A DNA stretch of 64,000 bases from the NCBI GenBank assembly GCA_902618535.1, contig CACNAV010000006.1:40577-104576 (forward strand), written 5' to 3'. Shown piece by piece: positions 47,648-56,307 of this stretch (position 1 is the first letter of the stretch; each line of letters starts with the position of its first letter). The DNA comes from an uncultured Alphaproteobacteria bacterium (GTDB lineage: Bacteria; Pseudomonadota; Alphaproteobacteria; Methylaequorales; Methylaequoraceae). Both the position numbers and the translations under genes were made by a program. The notes beneath the pieces were generated by a model, which made no database searches, was not told where the DNA came from, and saw only the letters and a list, made by a program, of their open reading frames with translations.

Positions 47648-48315
47648 TATATTTCTTTAATTGTTTTATTTCCTAATATAATTATTTGTTTATTAGTTGG
47701 TAGAATCTTTTGTAAAGTATTTGATTTTATATCAAGCCCTCCAGTGTAGGTTCCAAAAGATGGTAAAATACAAAAATTCTCTGTTAAAACAAAACATTTA
47801 TAGGAATAATTGAGACCATTAAACTTTAAATTAATTTTTGGATGATAATGTCCAGAAAATTCAAATATATTTACTTCATCAATTTTACTTTTAGAATGAA
47901 CAAACTTAAAATTTCTTAACTTATGGAAATTTTTAAAATTCCCTATTAATTGATTTTTAAATAGTAGATTTGAGTCGTGATTTCCTTCAATCCACGTAAT
48001 GTCAATTTTATGTAACAAATTATTAATAATATTAATATATTTTTTTTTTATATTCTGAATTGACTTATTATCGTGAAAACTATCTCCTAATGAAATTAAT
48101 CTTTTAGGCTTATATTTTTTTATTATATTTTCTAGATTAAAAAGAGTTTCATCTAAATCAAAAGGTGGAACGAGATTTCCCTGATTGGCAAAAGTAAGTC
48201 CTTTTCCTAAATGTAGATCTGAAAAAATGAGAGTACTTAAATTCTCTAAAAAAATTGAACCAGATTTGTCAAAAATAAATTTTTCTCCTTCGATATGTTT
48301 TTTAATTGATTCCAT
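47647..48315 (-). CDS. pdeM: Ligase-associated DNA-damage-response metallophosphoesterase
   Basis: This calcineurin-like phosphoesterase has all metal motifs: FSDLHLGKG, LGDSFHDN, EGNHDSN and FSGHYHPK. Its 222-residue length and position overlapping the helicase gene by 14 nt match the endonuclease partner of the Lhr-like helicase in ligase-associated repair clusters. Family members have been described as metal-dependent nucleases. It is read together with the helicase, divergent from the exonuclease and ligase genes. Confidence 0.9.
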   Translation of the reverse strand: MESIKKHIEGEKFIFDKSGSIFLENLSTLIFSDLHLGKGLTFANQGNLVPPFDLDETLFNLENIIKKYKPKRLISLGDSFHDNKSIQNIKKKYINIINNLLHKIDITWIEGNHDSNLLFKNQLIGNFKNFHKLRNFKFVHSKSKIDEVNIFEFSGHYHPKINLKFNGLNYSYKCFVLTENFCILPSFGTYTGGLDIKSNTLQKILPTNKQIIILGNKTIKEI

Positions 48316-50653
48316 AGGTGTTAAAAAGGTTTAATATTTCATCTTTATTTGTGGTGTGACTTTTTATTTTTTCTTTTTTATAAATTAGTGACATTGAAAA
48401 GGGTGAGGGTTTATCTAATTTTCTGAAGATTAATTTTTTATTTAGAAATAAGTTAATCTTAGCTTTGTCACAAAAAAATCTTTTAACCTCTTCTCGTGTA
48501 ATTTTTAAGAGAATATGGTTGGGATCATATTTTTTTAATGTATCAAAAATAATATCACTATTTACGTAGTTTTTTTTGTTTTTATTTTTTTTTTCAATAA
48601 GTCCTGAGATCAAAGAAATTTCCCTAAAAGTTTTTTTTGCAATGAACGTGTCTAAAATATTAATAAATAATTCATCAGAGCTGAAAAAAGTTTTTATTGT
48701 ACTAAGACTAAGAGATTTTTTTTCATTTAAAAATATAGCAAATGAATATTCTTCAATCGTATAATCATAAGCTAATATTTTTTTTTTTTTTAAAAATTCT
48801 ATAAAAAATAAACAAAAAGAATGATTTGTTTGTCTTCCTAAAAAAGTATAAAAGCATAGATAAATACCCTCTCCATATGGAAATTTTTCAATTAATATTT
48901 CATTTTTTTTCGGTAATGTTGATAAAGATTTTTGATGTTTAATAAATTGTTTAATTTCATCAGGAAGATTTGATATGTTATGTAAATTTTTAAGAATCTC
49001 ATTAGAGAGATTTTCACTTAATGGCAAATTACCTCCCCAATAAATAGGTGTTTTATTAATTTTTTTGTTTATTTTTTTTACAAAAATTATTTCACTAGAT
49101 ATTTGTAAACAAATTAAATTTAAACCTGAAAAAATAAAATAGTCACCTTTTTTTAGTGTAGTTAAAAAACTTTCATCAACATATCCAAGAGTTTTACCTT
49201 TATTTAGCACAATTTTAATGTTTGTGTTGTCTATAATAGTTCCAATGTTTACAAGTGTTTTTATTCTATTAGTCAAACTGTTAATTTTATACAAACCATT
49301 GGGAGTTAAGTAAATTTTATTCCACCTTTTGTAATTATTTAGAACATACCCACCATTTTTAATAAATTCTAATATTTTTATATATTCATCAAACGGTAAA
49401 GACCTGTAAGGAGATGCTTTTATAACTTCAGAATATGTATTTTTTGGACAAAACCCTTTACCACATGCAAGCAACAATAAGTGCTGGCATAAGACATCTT
49501 TAGCACCAGTTCGTCTGGGTAAAGATTCAAACTTCATATCCTCTGCAAGTTTTTTAGCTGAAATACATTCTAAATATTCAAATTGATTTGTAGGAATTAA
49601 AAATGACTTGGCAATCCCTTGATGATTATGATTCGAGCGACCTGTTCTTTGAATTAGTCTGTTAATGTTTTTGGGTGTACCTATTAAAATAACCTGATCT
49701 ACATGATCCCAATCAATTCCAAGCTCCAGAGAAGAAGTGCTGACAATTACATCCAACTTGCCTTTTGAAAAGTTATCTTCCACTTCATTTCGGTGTTTTG
49801 CAGAAAGGGACCCATGATGAATATTAACTCTAGTATAAGAATTAAGTGATTCAAGAAGCTCATTATGAAGAAGTTCAGATTGAGATCTGGTATTAACAAA
49901 AATGATTGTTTTTTTGTTAATTATTTTTCTTTTAATTATATCAATTGCAAAATTTGGTGAATGTCCCACTAAAGGTATTTTTTTGGAATACAAAACATCA
50001 ATTTTAATTTTTTTCTTTTTCTTATTTGAAATTAACTTCGTTTTACCTTTAAAAGATATCCATTCATTTAAGTTCTTAAAATTAGAAACAGTGGCAGATA
50101 AGCCAATTAATACAAATTTTTTATTTATTGAATTAAGTTTACTCAAACTTAAAGATAACTGATCACCTCTTTTCTCATTAAATAATTCTGTAATTTCATC
50201 TATAATTACATAGTTAATATTTTCTAAAAAATTTAACGCATCAGGATTAGCAATCATTAAAGTAAATGACTCAGGAGTTGTTAGTAAAAAATCAGGTGTA
50301 GAAAAGAGTTGTTTTTTTTTTTTATTAGAAGGTACATCAGAAGTTCTTTTTTCTACTTTACACTTAATATTTAGTTCAAATATGACCTTCTTTAAATTAT
50401 TTTCCAAATTAGAGTTTATAGATTTTAGTGGAGAAATATATAAAATATTCTTTTTAATACCTTCGCAAAAATAATTTAAAAAAGGAAGAAAGGAAGTTAT
50501 TGTTTTACCAGTGCCAGTATCTGATGAAATAATATATTGTTTATATTTATTTTCACAAAGACAGCTAAAAAATTCTTTTTGATAATCAAATAATTTCCAC
50601 TTTTTGATTTCTAACCAATTTGAAAATTTTTTACTACAATTAAAATCATCCAT
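48302..50653 (-). CDS. Ligase-associated DEXH-box DNA helicase (Lhr core type)
   Basis: The 783-residue superfamily 2 helicase has Walker A SDTGTGKTITSFLP near residue 43, LLTTPESF, Walker B VIIDEITEL, motif III GLSAT, and the C-terminal helicase motifs STSSLELGIDWDHVD and QRTGRSNHNHQG. A winged-helix and Lhr-core region follows to the C-terminus. It matches the helicase of the ligase-associated damage response cluster in length and neighbours. It is divergent from the exonuclease gene with a 44-nt gap that shows no LexA box. Confidence 0.92.
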   Translation of the reverse strand: MDDFNCSKKFSNWLEIKKWKLFDYQKEFFSCLCENKYKQYIISSDTGTGKTITSFLPFLNYFCEGIKKNILYISPLKSINSNLENNLKKVIFELNIKCKVEKRTSDVPSNKKKKQLFSTPDFLLTTPESFTLMIANPDALNFLENINYVIIDEITELFNEKRGDQLSLSLSKLNSINKKFVLIGLSATVSNFKNLNEWISFKGKTKLISNKKKKKIKIDVLYSKKIPLVGHSPNFAIDIIKRKIINKKTIIFVNTRSQSELLHNELLESLNSYTRVNIHHGSLSAKHRNEVEDNFSKGKLDVIVSTSSLELGIDWDHVDQVILIGTPKNINRLIQRTGRSNHNHQGIAKSFLIPTNQFEYLECISAKKLAEDMKFESLPRRTGAKDVLCQHLLLLACGKGFCPKNTYSEVIKASPYRSLPFDEYIKILEFIKNGGYVLNNYKRWNKIYLTPNGLYKINSLTNRIKTLVNIGTIIDNTNIKIVLNKGKTLGYVDESFLTTLKKGDYFIFSGLNLICLQISSEIIFVKKINKKINKTPIYWGGNLPLSENLSNEILKNLHNISNLPDEIKQFIKHQKSLSTLPKKNEILIEKFPYGEGIYLCFYTFLGRQTNHSFCLFFIEFLKKKKILAYDYTIEEYSFAIFLNEKKSLSLSTIKTFFSSDELFINILDTFIAKKTFREISLISGLIEKKNKNKKNYVNSDIIFDTLKKYDPNHILLKITREEVKRFFCDKAKINLFLNKKLIFRKLDKPSPFSMSLIYKKEKIKSHTTNKDEILNLFNTYGIN

Positions 50654-50697
50654 TTAAATCAATTAATTCTTATTTATATTTATTCCAAGAGATAATT

Positions 50698-51699
50698 ATG
50701 AACAATAACTGGCTAATCAAAAAAAAAGAAGGTTTATATTGTATACCTGGAGATTTTTATATCGATCCAATTTATCCAGTTAATAGTGCTTTAATCACAC
50801 ATAGCCATACTGACCATGCCAGACCTGGAAATAAGAAAATTTTAGGAACATCAGATACAATTAATATAATGGAACTAAGATATGGTAACAATTATTGTCA
50901 ATATTCTCAAAAAATAGAATGCGGTAAGCTACTGAAAATAAGAGGAGTTAATATTAAATTTATACCAGCTGGTCACATTTTAGGAAGTTCCCAAATTTAT
51001 TTAGAATATAAAGGAGAAATTGTTGTTGTTTCCGGTGATTACAAAAGAAGAAAAGATATTACTTGTGATTCTTTTGAAGTTAGTAAATGTCATACTTTTA
51101 TTACTGAAGCTACTTTTGGCTTACCTATATTTTCTCATCCTAATGATATTCATGAAACATCAAAATTAATTAAATCTATAAGCGAAAATAGTGACTATTG
51201 TCATTTAATTGGTGTTTATGCTTTAGGAAAATGTCAAAGGTTTATAACACTTCTTAGAAAACTAGGATTTGATGATGTCATATATCTTCACGGAGCTTTA
51301 ATGAAAATTTCAAATTATTATATTGATAGAAAAATCGATTTAGGTGAATTAAGAAATATTTCAGAATTAAAAACATCTGATTACTCAAACAAATTAGTTT
51401 TATGTCCTCCGTCTAGTCTTTCAGATAGATGGTCACAAAGATTTAGAAAAGTTATTAAAGGTTTTGTTTCGGGTTGGATGGGGATTAAACAAAGAATTAA
51501 ACAAAAAAATATACAATTACCAATTGTAATTTCAGACCATGCAGATTGGAATGAAATATTAACTACAATTGAAGAAATTTCGCCAGAAAAAGTTTTAGTA
51601 ACACATGGAAGAGAAGAGGGATTGTTGAGTTATTTAAAACAGAAAAAAGTAACTTGTAATGCCCTAAACTTAATTGGTTTTGAGGATGAGGATGATTAA
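50698..51699 (+). CDS. Ligase-associated DNA-damage-response exonuclease (metallo-beta-lactamase fold)
   Basis: The protein carries the metal motif THSHTDHARPGN (HxHxDH) near residue 35, an AGHILGSSQIYLE block and a later DHADWNEI and THGREEGL segment typical of the beta-CASP-like/SNM1-type nuclease branch. At 333 residues it fits the exonuclease member of the ligase cluster. Its 3' end overlaps the ligase gene by 8 nt. Confidence 0.92.
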   Translation: MNNNWLIKKKEGLYCIPGDFYIDPIYPVNSALITHSHTDHARPGNKKILGTSDTINIMELRYGNNYCQYSQKIECGKLLKIRGVNIKFIPAGHILGSSQIYLEYKGEIVVVSGDYKRRKDITCDSFEVSKCHTFITEATFGLPIFSHPNDIHETSKLIKSISENSDYCHLIGVYALGKCQRFITLLRKLGFDDVIYLHGALMKISNYYIDRKIDLGELRNISELKTSDYSNKLVLCPPSSLSDRWSQRFRKVIKGFVSGWMGIKQRIKQKNIQLPIVISDHADWNEILTTIEEISPEKVLVTHGREEGLLSYLKQKKVTCNALNLIGFEDEDD

Positions 51700-53263
51700 A
51701 TTCTCTAAGCTTTTAGATGATCTGCTTTTAAATTCGTCTAAAAAAAAGAAAATCAAAATTCTCAAAGATTATTTTAATAGCTTAGAAACAAATGAAAAAG
51801 AGTTAGCCTTATCAATTTTGTCAAAAAATTTCTCAACAAAATTGATTAAAGCTAATGATATTAAAATAATGATTAAAAGAAAAATTTCAGAAGATTTATT
51901 TTCTTATTCATATGATTATGTAGGTGACCTAGCGGAAACTTTTTCTCTTTTGTGGCCAAAAAGTAAAGAAAAAAAAACAATTTCTTTTTTCTGTTTTATG
52001 AAATCTATTGAAAAATATAATAACAAAGAATCGTTAATTAATTTTTTAGAAAAAACTTTTGATAATATTTCTTCAAATGAAATCTATGCGATAATAAAAA
52101 TCTTAACAGGTGGATTAAGAGTTGGTGTTTCAGAGGGAATTTTAAAAGAATGTCTTGTTGAACAAGGTGTTAGAAATAAATTTGAAATTGAAGAGTACTG
52201 GCATGCTTTTTCTCCATTTTTTAAAAATTTTTTTTGTTGGCTTAATGGGGAAGCTCTTCCTAATGATATAAATGAAAAAGAGCTTTTTCATTCATTTATG
52301 CTTTCCGACACATTTGATGAAAATCTAATTACAAAGCTTAATATAAAAGATTATGTATGTGAATTTAAATGGGATGGAATAAGAGCCCAAATAGTAGTTT
52401 CAAATTTTGGAAAAATCTATTCTAGAAATGGAGAGGATATAACAAATTCCTTTCCAGAGTTAAATATTACGAGTAATAAAGTTTCAGTTATCGATGGTGA
52501 ATTAGTCGTAAAAAAAAATGGGAAAATACTTTCGTTTAATGATCTTCAAAAAAGAATAGGAAGAAAAAAAGTAAATTCCAGGATTTTAGATGAATATCCC
52601 GTACATTTTCTTGCTTATGATATTTTATTCATGCATGATTCTGATTGTAGAAATTTAAATCTATCCAGTAGAAAAAAAAAACTTGAGTCTCTTTTAAAAA
52701 TTTTAAATGTTTCAAATATTTCTTTTTCTCCACTTATAAATTTTAATTCATGGAATGATTTAAAAAATCTTCGTAACAAATCTTTAAATAATCATATTGA
52801 AGGAATTATGTTGAAAAAAAAAAATAGCCTTTATGTTAAAGGTAGACCTAAAGGTTGTTGGTACAAGTGGAAAAGAAATCCTTTTTTTATAGATTTTATT
52901 ATAATGTATGCCCAAAGAGGTCATGGTAAAAGATCATCTTTTTACTCTGATTTTACTTTTGGTTGTTGGACTGATAATAGTTTTAAAAATTTAGTTCCTG
53001 TTGGAAAAGCTTATTCTGGTTTTACGAATGAAGAGCTTAAAGATCTTGATAGGTGGGTTAGAAGCAATACCCTAGAAAGATTTGGACCTGTTAGATCAGT
53101 TAAATCCAGTTTAGTTGTCGAAATTGCTTTTGATAATATTAATTTTTCAACTAGACACAAATCAGGTGTTGCCCTCAGATTTCCCAGATTTAGTAGGATA
53201 AGATGGGACAAGCCACCTAATGAAGTATGTGTTTTAAATGATATAAAAAAGCTAATTAATTAA
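51692..53263 (+). CDS. ATP-dependent DNA ligase (damage-response type)
   Basis: This is a second, ATP-dependent ligase distinct from the replicative NAD enzyme. The adenylation motif with the nucleophilic Lys is EFKWDGIRAQ, followed by SRNGEDITNSFPE, the VIDGELVV motif and the EGIMLKKK and KGCWYKWKR segments; the N-terminal 200 residues are a helical DNA-binding domain and the C-terminus is an OB fold. I start at ATG 51692 (MIKFSKLL); ATG 51686 or TTG 51674 would give slightly longer forms that overlap the exonuclease gene more. Confidence 0.93.
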   Translation: MIKFSKLLDDLLLNSSKKKKIKILKDYFNSLETNEKELALSILSKNFSTKLIKANDIKIMIKRKISEDLFSYSYDYVGDLAETFSLLWPKSKEKKTISFFCFMKSIEKYNNKESLINFLEKTFDNISSNEIYAIIKILTGGLRVGVSEGILKECLVEQGVRNKFEIEEYWHAFSPFFKNFFCWLNGEALPNDINEKELFHSFMLSDTFDENLITKLNIKDYVCEFKWDGIRAQIVVSNFGKIYSRNGEDITNSFPELNITSNKVSVIDGELVVKKNGKILSFNDLQKRIGRKKVNSRILDEYPVHFLAYDILFMHDSDCRNLNLSSRKKKLESLLKILNVSNISFSPLINFNSWNDLKNLRNKSLNNHIEGIMLKKKNSLYVKGRPKGCWYKWKRNPFFIDFIIMYAQRGHGKRSSFYSDFTFGCWTDNSFKNLVPVGKAYSGFTNEELKDLDRWVRSNTLERFGPVRSVKSSLVVEIAFDNINFSTRHKSGVALRFPRFSRIRWDKPPNEVCVLNDIKKLIN

Positions 53264-53264
53264 C

Positions 53265-53292
53265 TTGAAAGTTCTACTTTTGTTCTTATAAT
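53265..53292 (+). promoter_or_regulatory. umuDC promoter with LexA operator in the spacer
   Basis: A -35 hexamer TTGAAA (53265-53270) and a perfect -10 TATAAT (53287-53292) are separated by 16 nt, and 53271-53285 reads GTTCTACTTTTGTTC, an exact GTTC-N7-GTTC alphaproteobacterial SOS box. The operator thus covers the whole spacer, which should block RNA polymerase tightly. The ATG of umuD begins 7 nt after the -10, so the transcript would be leaderless or nearly so. Confidence 0.85.
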
Positions 53293-53298
53293 AACCTC

Positions 53299-53712
53299 AT
53301 GAAAGAGGAAATTTCTAAAAAAAATAAAATTTTTATAAATGCTATTACAGCTGCAGCTGGTTTTCCATCTCCTGCAGAAAACTATATCGAGGAATATTTA
53401 GATATAGGTAAATATTTAGTAAATAATATTGAATCTACATTTTTTGTAAGGATATCTGGTGATTCAATGATTAATGTGGGTATCTATAATAATGACATAA
53501 TGGTTGTAGATAAATCATTGACTCCTAAAAATCAGTCCATTGTTGTTGCTTCTCTAAACGGAGAATTAGTAGTTAAGAAATTTTTGAAGGACAAACAAGG
53601 AAAATGTTATTTAAAATCTGAGAATGAAAATTATCCTAAAATAATATTAGACTCTAAAATGGAGACAACTATCTGGGGAGTTGCTACATACGTAATACAT
53701 AATTTATCTTAG
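53299..53712 (+). CDS. umuD: UmuD, SOS mutagenesis protein
   Basis: UmuD is cleaved by RecA filaments to UmuD', which joins UmuC as DNA polymerase V. The protein has the S24 peptidase fold with the cleavage site in AAGFPSPAENY (Ala-Gly), the catalytic Ser in ISGDSMINVGIYNND and the catalytic Lys in NGELVVKKF. At 137 residues it is the usual length and lacks a DNA-binding domain. It is 4 nt before umuC and has its own SOS promoter. Confidence 0.95.
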   Translation: MKEEISKKNKIFINAITAAAGFPSPAENYIEEYLDIGKYLVNNIESTFFVRISGDSMINVGIYNNDIMVVDKSLTPKNQSIVVASLNGELVVKKFLKDKQGKCYLKSENENYPKIILDSKMETTIWGVATYVIHNLS

Positions 53713-53716
53713 AGTA

Positions 53717-55030
53717 ATGATAGGTCTGCTAGATTGTAATAATTTTTATGTTTCATGTGAAAGATTATTCAATCCTAAGCTTTTGGAAAAACCAGTTATT
53801 ATACTTTCAAATAATGATGGTTGTGTAATTTCTCGATCTGAAGAGGCAAAGCAAATCGGAGTTAAAATGGGTGAACCTTTTTTTAAACTTAAGAAGTTTA
53901 TAATGGATAATAATATTTCTGTTTTATCATCTAACTACTCTTTTTATGGTGATATATCCAATCGAATAATGAATATATTAAAAAAAAATTTACCAATTGT
54001 TGAGGTTTATTCAATAGACGAAGCATTTTTTATTTTAGATTTAAAAAATGAAAGGGATATTTTTTGTAATAAATTAGCAAAAAAAATATTAAAGTGGACT
54101 GGCATTCCAGTGAGTATAGGTTTAGCTAAAACCAAAACATTAGCAAAGATTGCGAATAGAGTTATCAAAAAAAAATCTCAGTATCCTTACTTAAAAATAG
54201 ATAACCATAGTATATTTGAACTGAGATCTAAAAAATTAGCAGATTATATTTTACAAAGAACAAACGTACACGACATTTGGGGCATAGGCAGTAAATTAGC
54301 TAAATTCTTAATGGACAACGGTGTAAATAATGCCTTCGATCTGAGAGAGTTTAATGAAAGTTTTGCAAGAAAAAAAAAGGGGGTTGTTTTACAGCGTTCT
54401 ATTCTTGAGTTAAAAGGTGTTATTTGTAACGAGGTTGAAAAAGAATCAGCTAAAAAGAAGTCAATATGCGTTTCTAGATCTTTCGGTATGAAACTTAATA
54501 CTTATGAAGATATAAGAAGTGCGCTTATAGTGTATGTGCAAAAAGCATCGTCTAAAATGAGAGATTATAATTTATTTTGTAAATCTGTAAGCATCTTTCT
54601 GAAGACTTCAAATTATCAAGAAAAAAAATATAAAAATATAAAAACATATTCTTTTCTAGAAGGAACAAATGATGTGAGGTTGATATGGAATATATCTGAA
54701 AAATTACTTAAGGGAATTTATTTGTCTAATTTTTTATATAGTAAAGTAGGAGTAATCCTTTCTGATTTCTGTGATTATAAGAATATACAGAAAAGTTTAT
54801 TTCATGATGGAAACCAGGGCTACTACAAAAAAAAAAGTGATAGTATAAAATTAATGAAAATAATGGATAATATTAATAAGAAATTTGGTGATAGCAGATT
54901 AAGGCTATCTTCAGATGAAAACGGTTCTTTTTATTTAAAAAAAAAAAATACAAAGTGGTTGATGAAGTCAGAATATAGATCACCTTGCTATACTACTAAT
55001 TGGTGTGATATACCAAAGATAAAAGTATGA
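53717..55030 (+). CDS. umuC: UmuC, catalytic subunit of DNA polymerase V
   Basis: The Y-family polymerase starts with IGLLDCNNFYVSCERLF and has the catalytic YSIDEAFF motif near residue 102, the SNNDGCVISRS block, the GIPVSIGLAKTKTLAKIANR palm segment, helix-hairpin-helix around DIWGIGSKLAKFL, and the little-finger domain after residue 240. At 437 residues it is full length. Its TGA overlaps the ATG of the small gene at 55027. Confidence 0.95.
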   Translation: MIGLLDCNNFYVSCERLFNPKLLEKPVIILSNNDGCVISRSEEAKQIGVKMGEPFFKLKKFIMDNNISVLSSNYSFYGDISNRIMNILKKNLPIVEVYSIDEAFFILDLKNERDIFCNKLAKKILKWTGIPVSIGLAKTKTLAKIANRVIKKKSQYPYLKIDNHSIFELRSKKLADYILQRTNVHDIWGIGSKLAKFLMDNGVNNAFDLREFNESFARKKKGVVLQRSILELKGVICNEVEKESAKKKSICVSRSFGMKLNTYEDIRSALIVYVQKASSKMRDYNLFCKSVSIFLKTSNYQEKKYKNIKTYSFLEGTNDVRLIWNISEKLLKGIYLSNFLYSKVGVILSDFCDYKNIQKSLFHDGNQGYYKKKSDSIKLMKIMDNINKKFGDSRLRLSSDENGSFYLKKKNTKWLMKSEYRSPCYTTNWCDIPKIKV

Positions 55031-55242
55031 GTGAAAATGATCAAAAGAAAATAGCCTCAGCAATTGTATTAAAAGCAAGAGCTGAATGCAGAAAAAAAAA
55101 AATTAATCCGTATATAGCAATAGGTGCTTTTATCGACGAGGTAATAAGGGAGTTATCTTTACAAAATACTGATGACAAGATAGCAAAGTTTCTAATTAGT
55201 GTCGCAGAAAAAGTTAAAGCGGGAATTTATAGGAAAAAATAG
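55027..55242 (+). CDS. Unknown 71-residue protein coupled to umuC
   Basis: I do not recognise this protein. Its ATG overlaps the umuC stop in an ATGA arrangement, so translation is probably coupled and it would be induced with umuDC under SOS control. It is predicted to be helical, basic and soluble, with a stretch KARAECRKKKINPYIAIGAF followed by two amphipathic helices. No signal peptide or membrane segment. Overlap with umuC and a coherent reading frame support a real gene. Confidence 0.75.
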   Translation: MSENDQKKIASAIVLKARAECRKKKINPYIAIGAFIDEVIRELSLQNTDDKIAKFLISVAEKVKAGIYRKK

Positions 55243-55246
55243 TAAA

Positions 55247-55645
55247 TTATTTAGTTTTGTAATTTTTAATAAGATAATCAATACTTTCATACCTTGGTAA
55301 ATCATTTTTAATCTTGAAAAGAAGATCTTTGGCTTTTTTTGAAAGTTTTCTTTTTTGACGCTTGCCTTCAAAACCATTAAATTGAGAAAGAACACCAGAT
55401 TTATTGGTTTGATATTTGTCGGATAATTTGTAAAACGTTTGCATAGATCTATGAGAGACATTTTTTATAACTTTTAATTTTGTATTTTTGGGATACGCAC
55501 TGTCTAACTTATTAGATGAAACAAGTTCCTTAACAACATATCTTTTAAGTAACTCGTATGCTTTAAAAGAAATTGCGTACTTTGAATTAATTGAGGATTT
55601 GTTTATACTTTTTTTTGATTTATTATATAATTTTAATAAACGCAT
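55247..55645 (-). CDS. Unknown basic 132-residue protein
   Basis: I do not recognise this protein. It is very rich in Lys, Ser and Tyr, has no membrane segment or signal peptide, and its stop is only 4 nt from the convergent 71-residue gene, as at other gene ends in this window. A basic C-terminal half (GKRQKRKLSKKAKDLLFKI) could bind nucleic acid, but this is a guess. It is divergent from 55701 with a 55-nt shared upstream region. Confidence 0.65.
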   Translation of the reverse strand: MRLLKLYNKSKKSINKSSINSKYAISFKAYELLKRYVVKELVSSNKLDSAYPKNTKLKVIKNVSHRSMQTFYKLSDKYQTNKSGVLSQFNGFEGKRQKRKLSKKAKDLLFKIKNDLPRYESIDYLIKNYKTK

Positions 55646-55700
55646 ATATACAATATAAAGTGTTATAAATTTAAATCAAATACTATATATAGATTTTAAA

Positions 55701-56075
55701 ATGGACTTTGCTAAACAAATCTTAGAAAAAATTAAACTAGAGTCTCTAATTCCCTATTTAGATAATACTGTGTATCTAATTGCTTTTTTAGTTATCCTTA
55801 CTCTATTAATTTATTTTTTTCTTAGTTTACTGTTTAAATTATTCTTTAAAGGTTCTGATAGTAAACAAGAGAGAAAACAACCGTCATTAAATGAAATAAT
55901 TGACACGGATAATATTAAGGCTAACGATGACAATGATTTTATCGATGTTTTGGCAGCTATTGAAGAAGAAATGGCTGCAGTAAGAGAACTTTACGTAGGT
56001 GGTTATATTAGTAAAGGCGTTTATATAACTGAAACTGATAGACTTTATGAAAAAGCAAAAATTTTTGGGTTATAG
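55701..56075 (+). CDS. Unknown single-span membrane protein with SHOCT-like C-terminus
   Basis: The 124-residue protein has one membrane helix at about residues 24-49, an acidic linker and a C-terminal helix pair EEEMAAVRELYVGGYISKGV (about residues 88-107) then ETDRLYEKAKIFG. The pattern of a short helix, Gly-Tyr-Ile turn and second helix resembles SHOCT oligomerisation segments, but I cannot confirm membership. The same pattern forms nearly the whole 48-residue gene at 56297-56443. Its stop lies one base from the stop of the convergent gene at 56077. Confidence 0.7.
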   Translation: MDFAKQILEKIKLESLIPYLDNTVYLIAFLVILTLLIYFFLSLLFKLFFKGSDSKQERKQPSLNEIIDTDNIKANDDNDFIDVLAAIEEEMAAVRELYVGGYISKGVYITETDRLYEKAKIFGL

Positions 56076-56076
56076 A

Positions 56077-56307
56077 TTAATCTTTTAAATCCTCGGACCA
56101 TGCAGCTGATAAAAGTTGTCTAATTCTTTTTATATGGTCACTTGAATTATTACCATCAATCTTTATGTCCTTTTTTTTTTTTTGAATACCAGCATTTAGC
56201 CACAACATTTCAATTGAATCGACAAGAGACGTTTTTTCTTTTGTTGAAAAATCATTAAATTTTTCAATTGATTTTTTCAAATCAGTAATTTTTTTTTTAT
56301 GCTCCAT
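56077..56307 (-). CDS. Unknown 76-residue protein
   Basis: I do not recognise this small soluble protein. It is charged, with an N-terminal helix rich in Lys and a C-terminal KRIRQLLSAAWSEDL helix. The ATG at 56307 lies 11 nt inside the end of the 48-residue gene upstream, so the two are probably translated together. It converges on the 124-residue membrane protein gene with one base between the stops. Confidence 0.62.
   Translation of the reverse strand: MEHKKKITDLKKSIEKFNDFSTKEKTSLVDSIEMLWLNAGIQKKKKDIKIDGNNSSDHIKRIRQLLSAAWSEDLKD

Noticed and set aside
53265..53292. Idea that the GTTC-N7-GTTC pattern is chance
   Set aside because: The same pattern occurs in front of lexA and umuD, the two most expected SOS genes, and at umuD it sits exactly in the promoter spacer.
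55192..55461. 89-codon open frame on the minus strand overlapping both the 71-residue and 132-residue genes
   Set aside because: It runs through the end of the umuC-coupled gene and overlaps the better 132-residue frame, which has proper end-to-end spacing.
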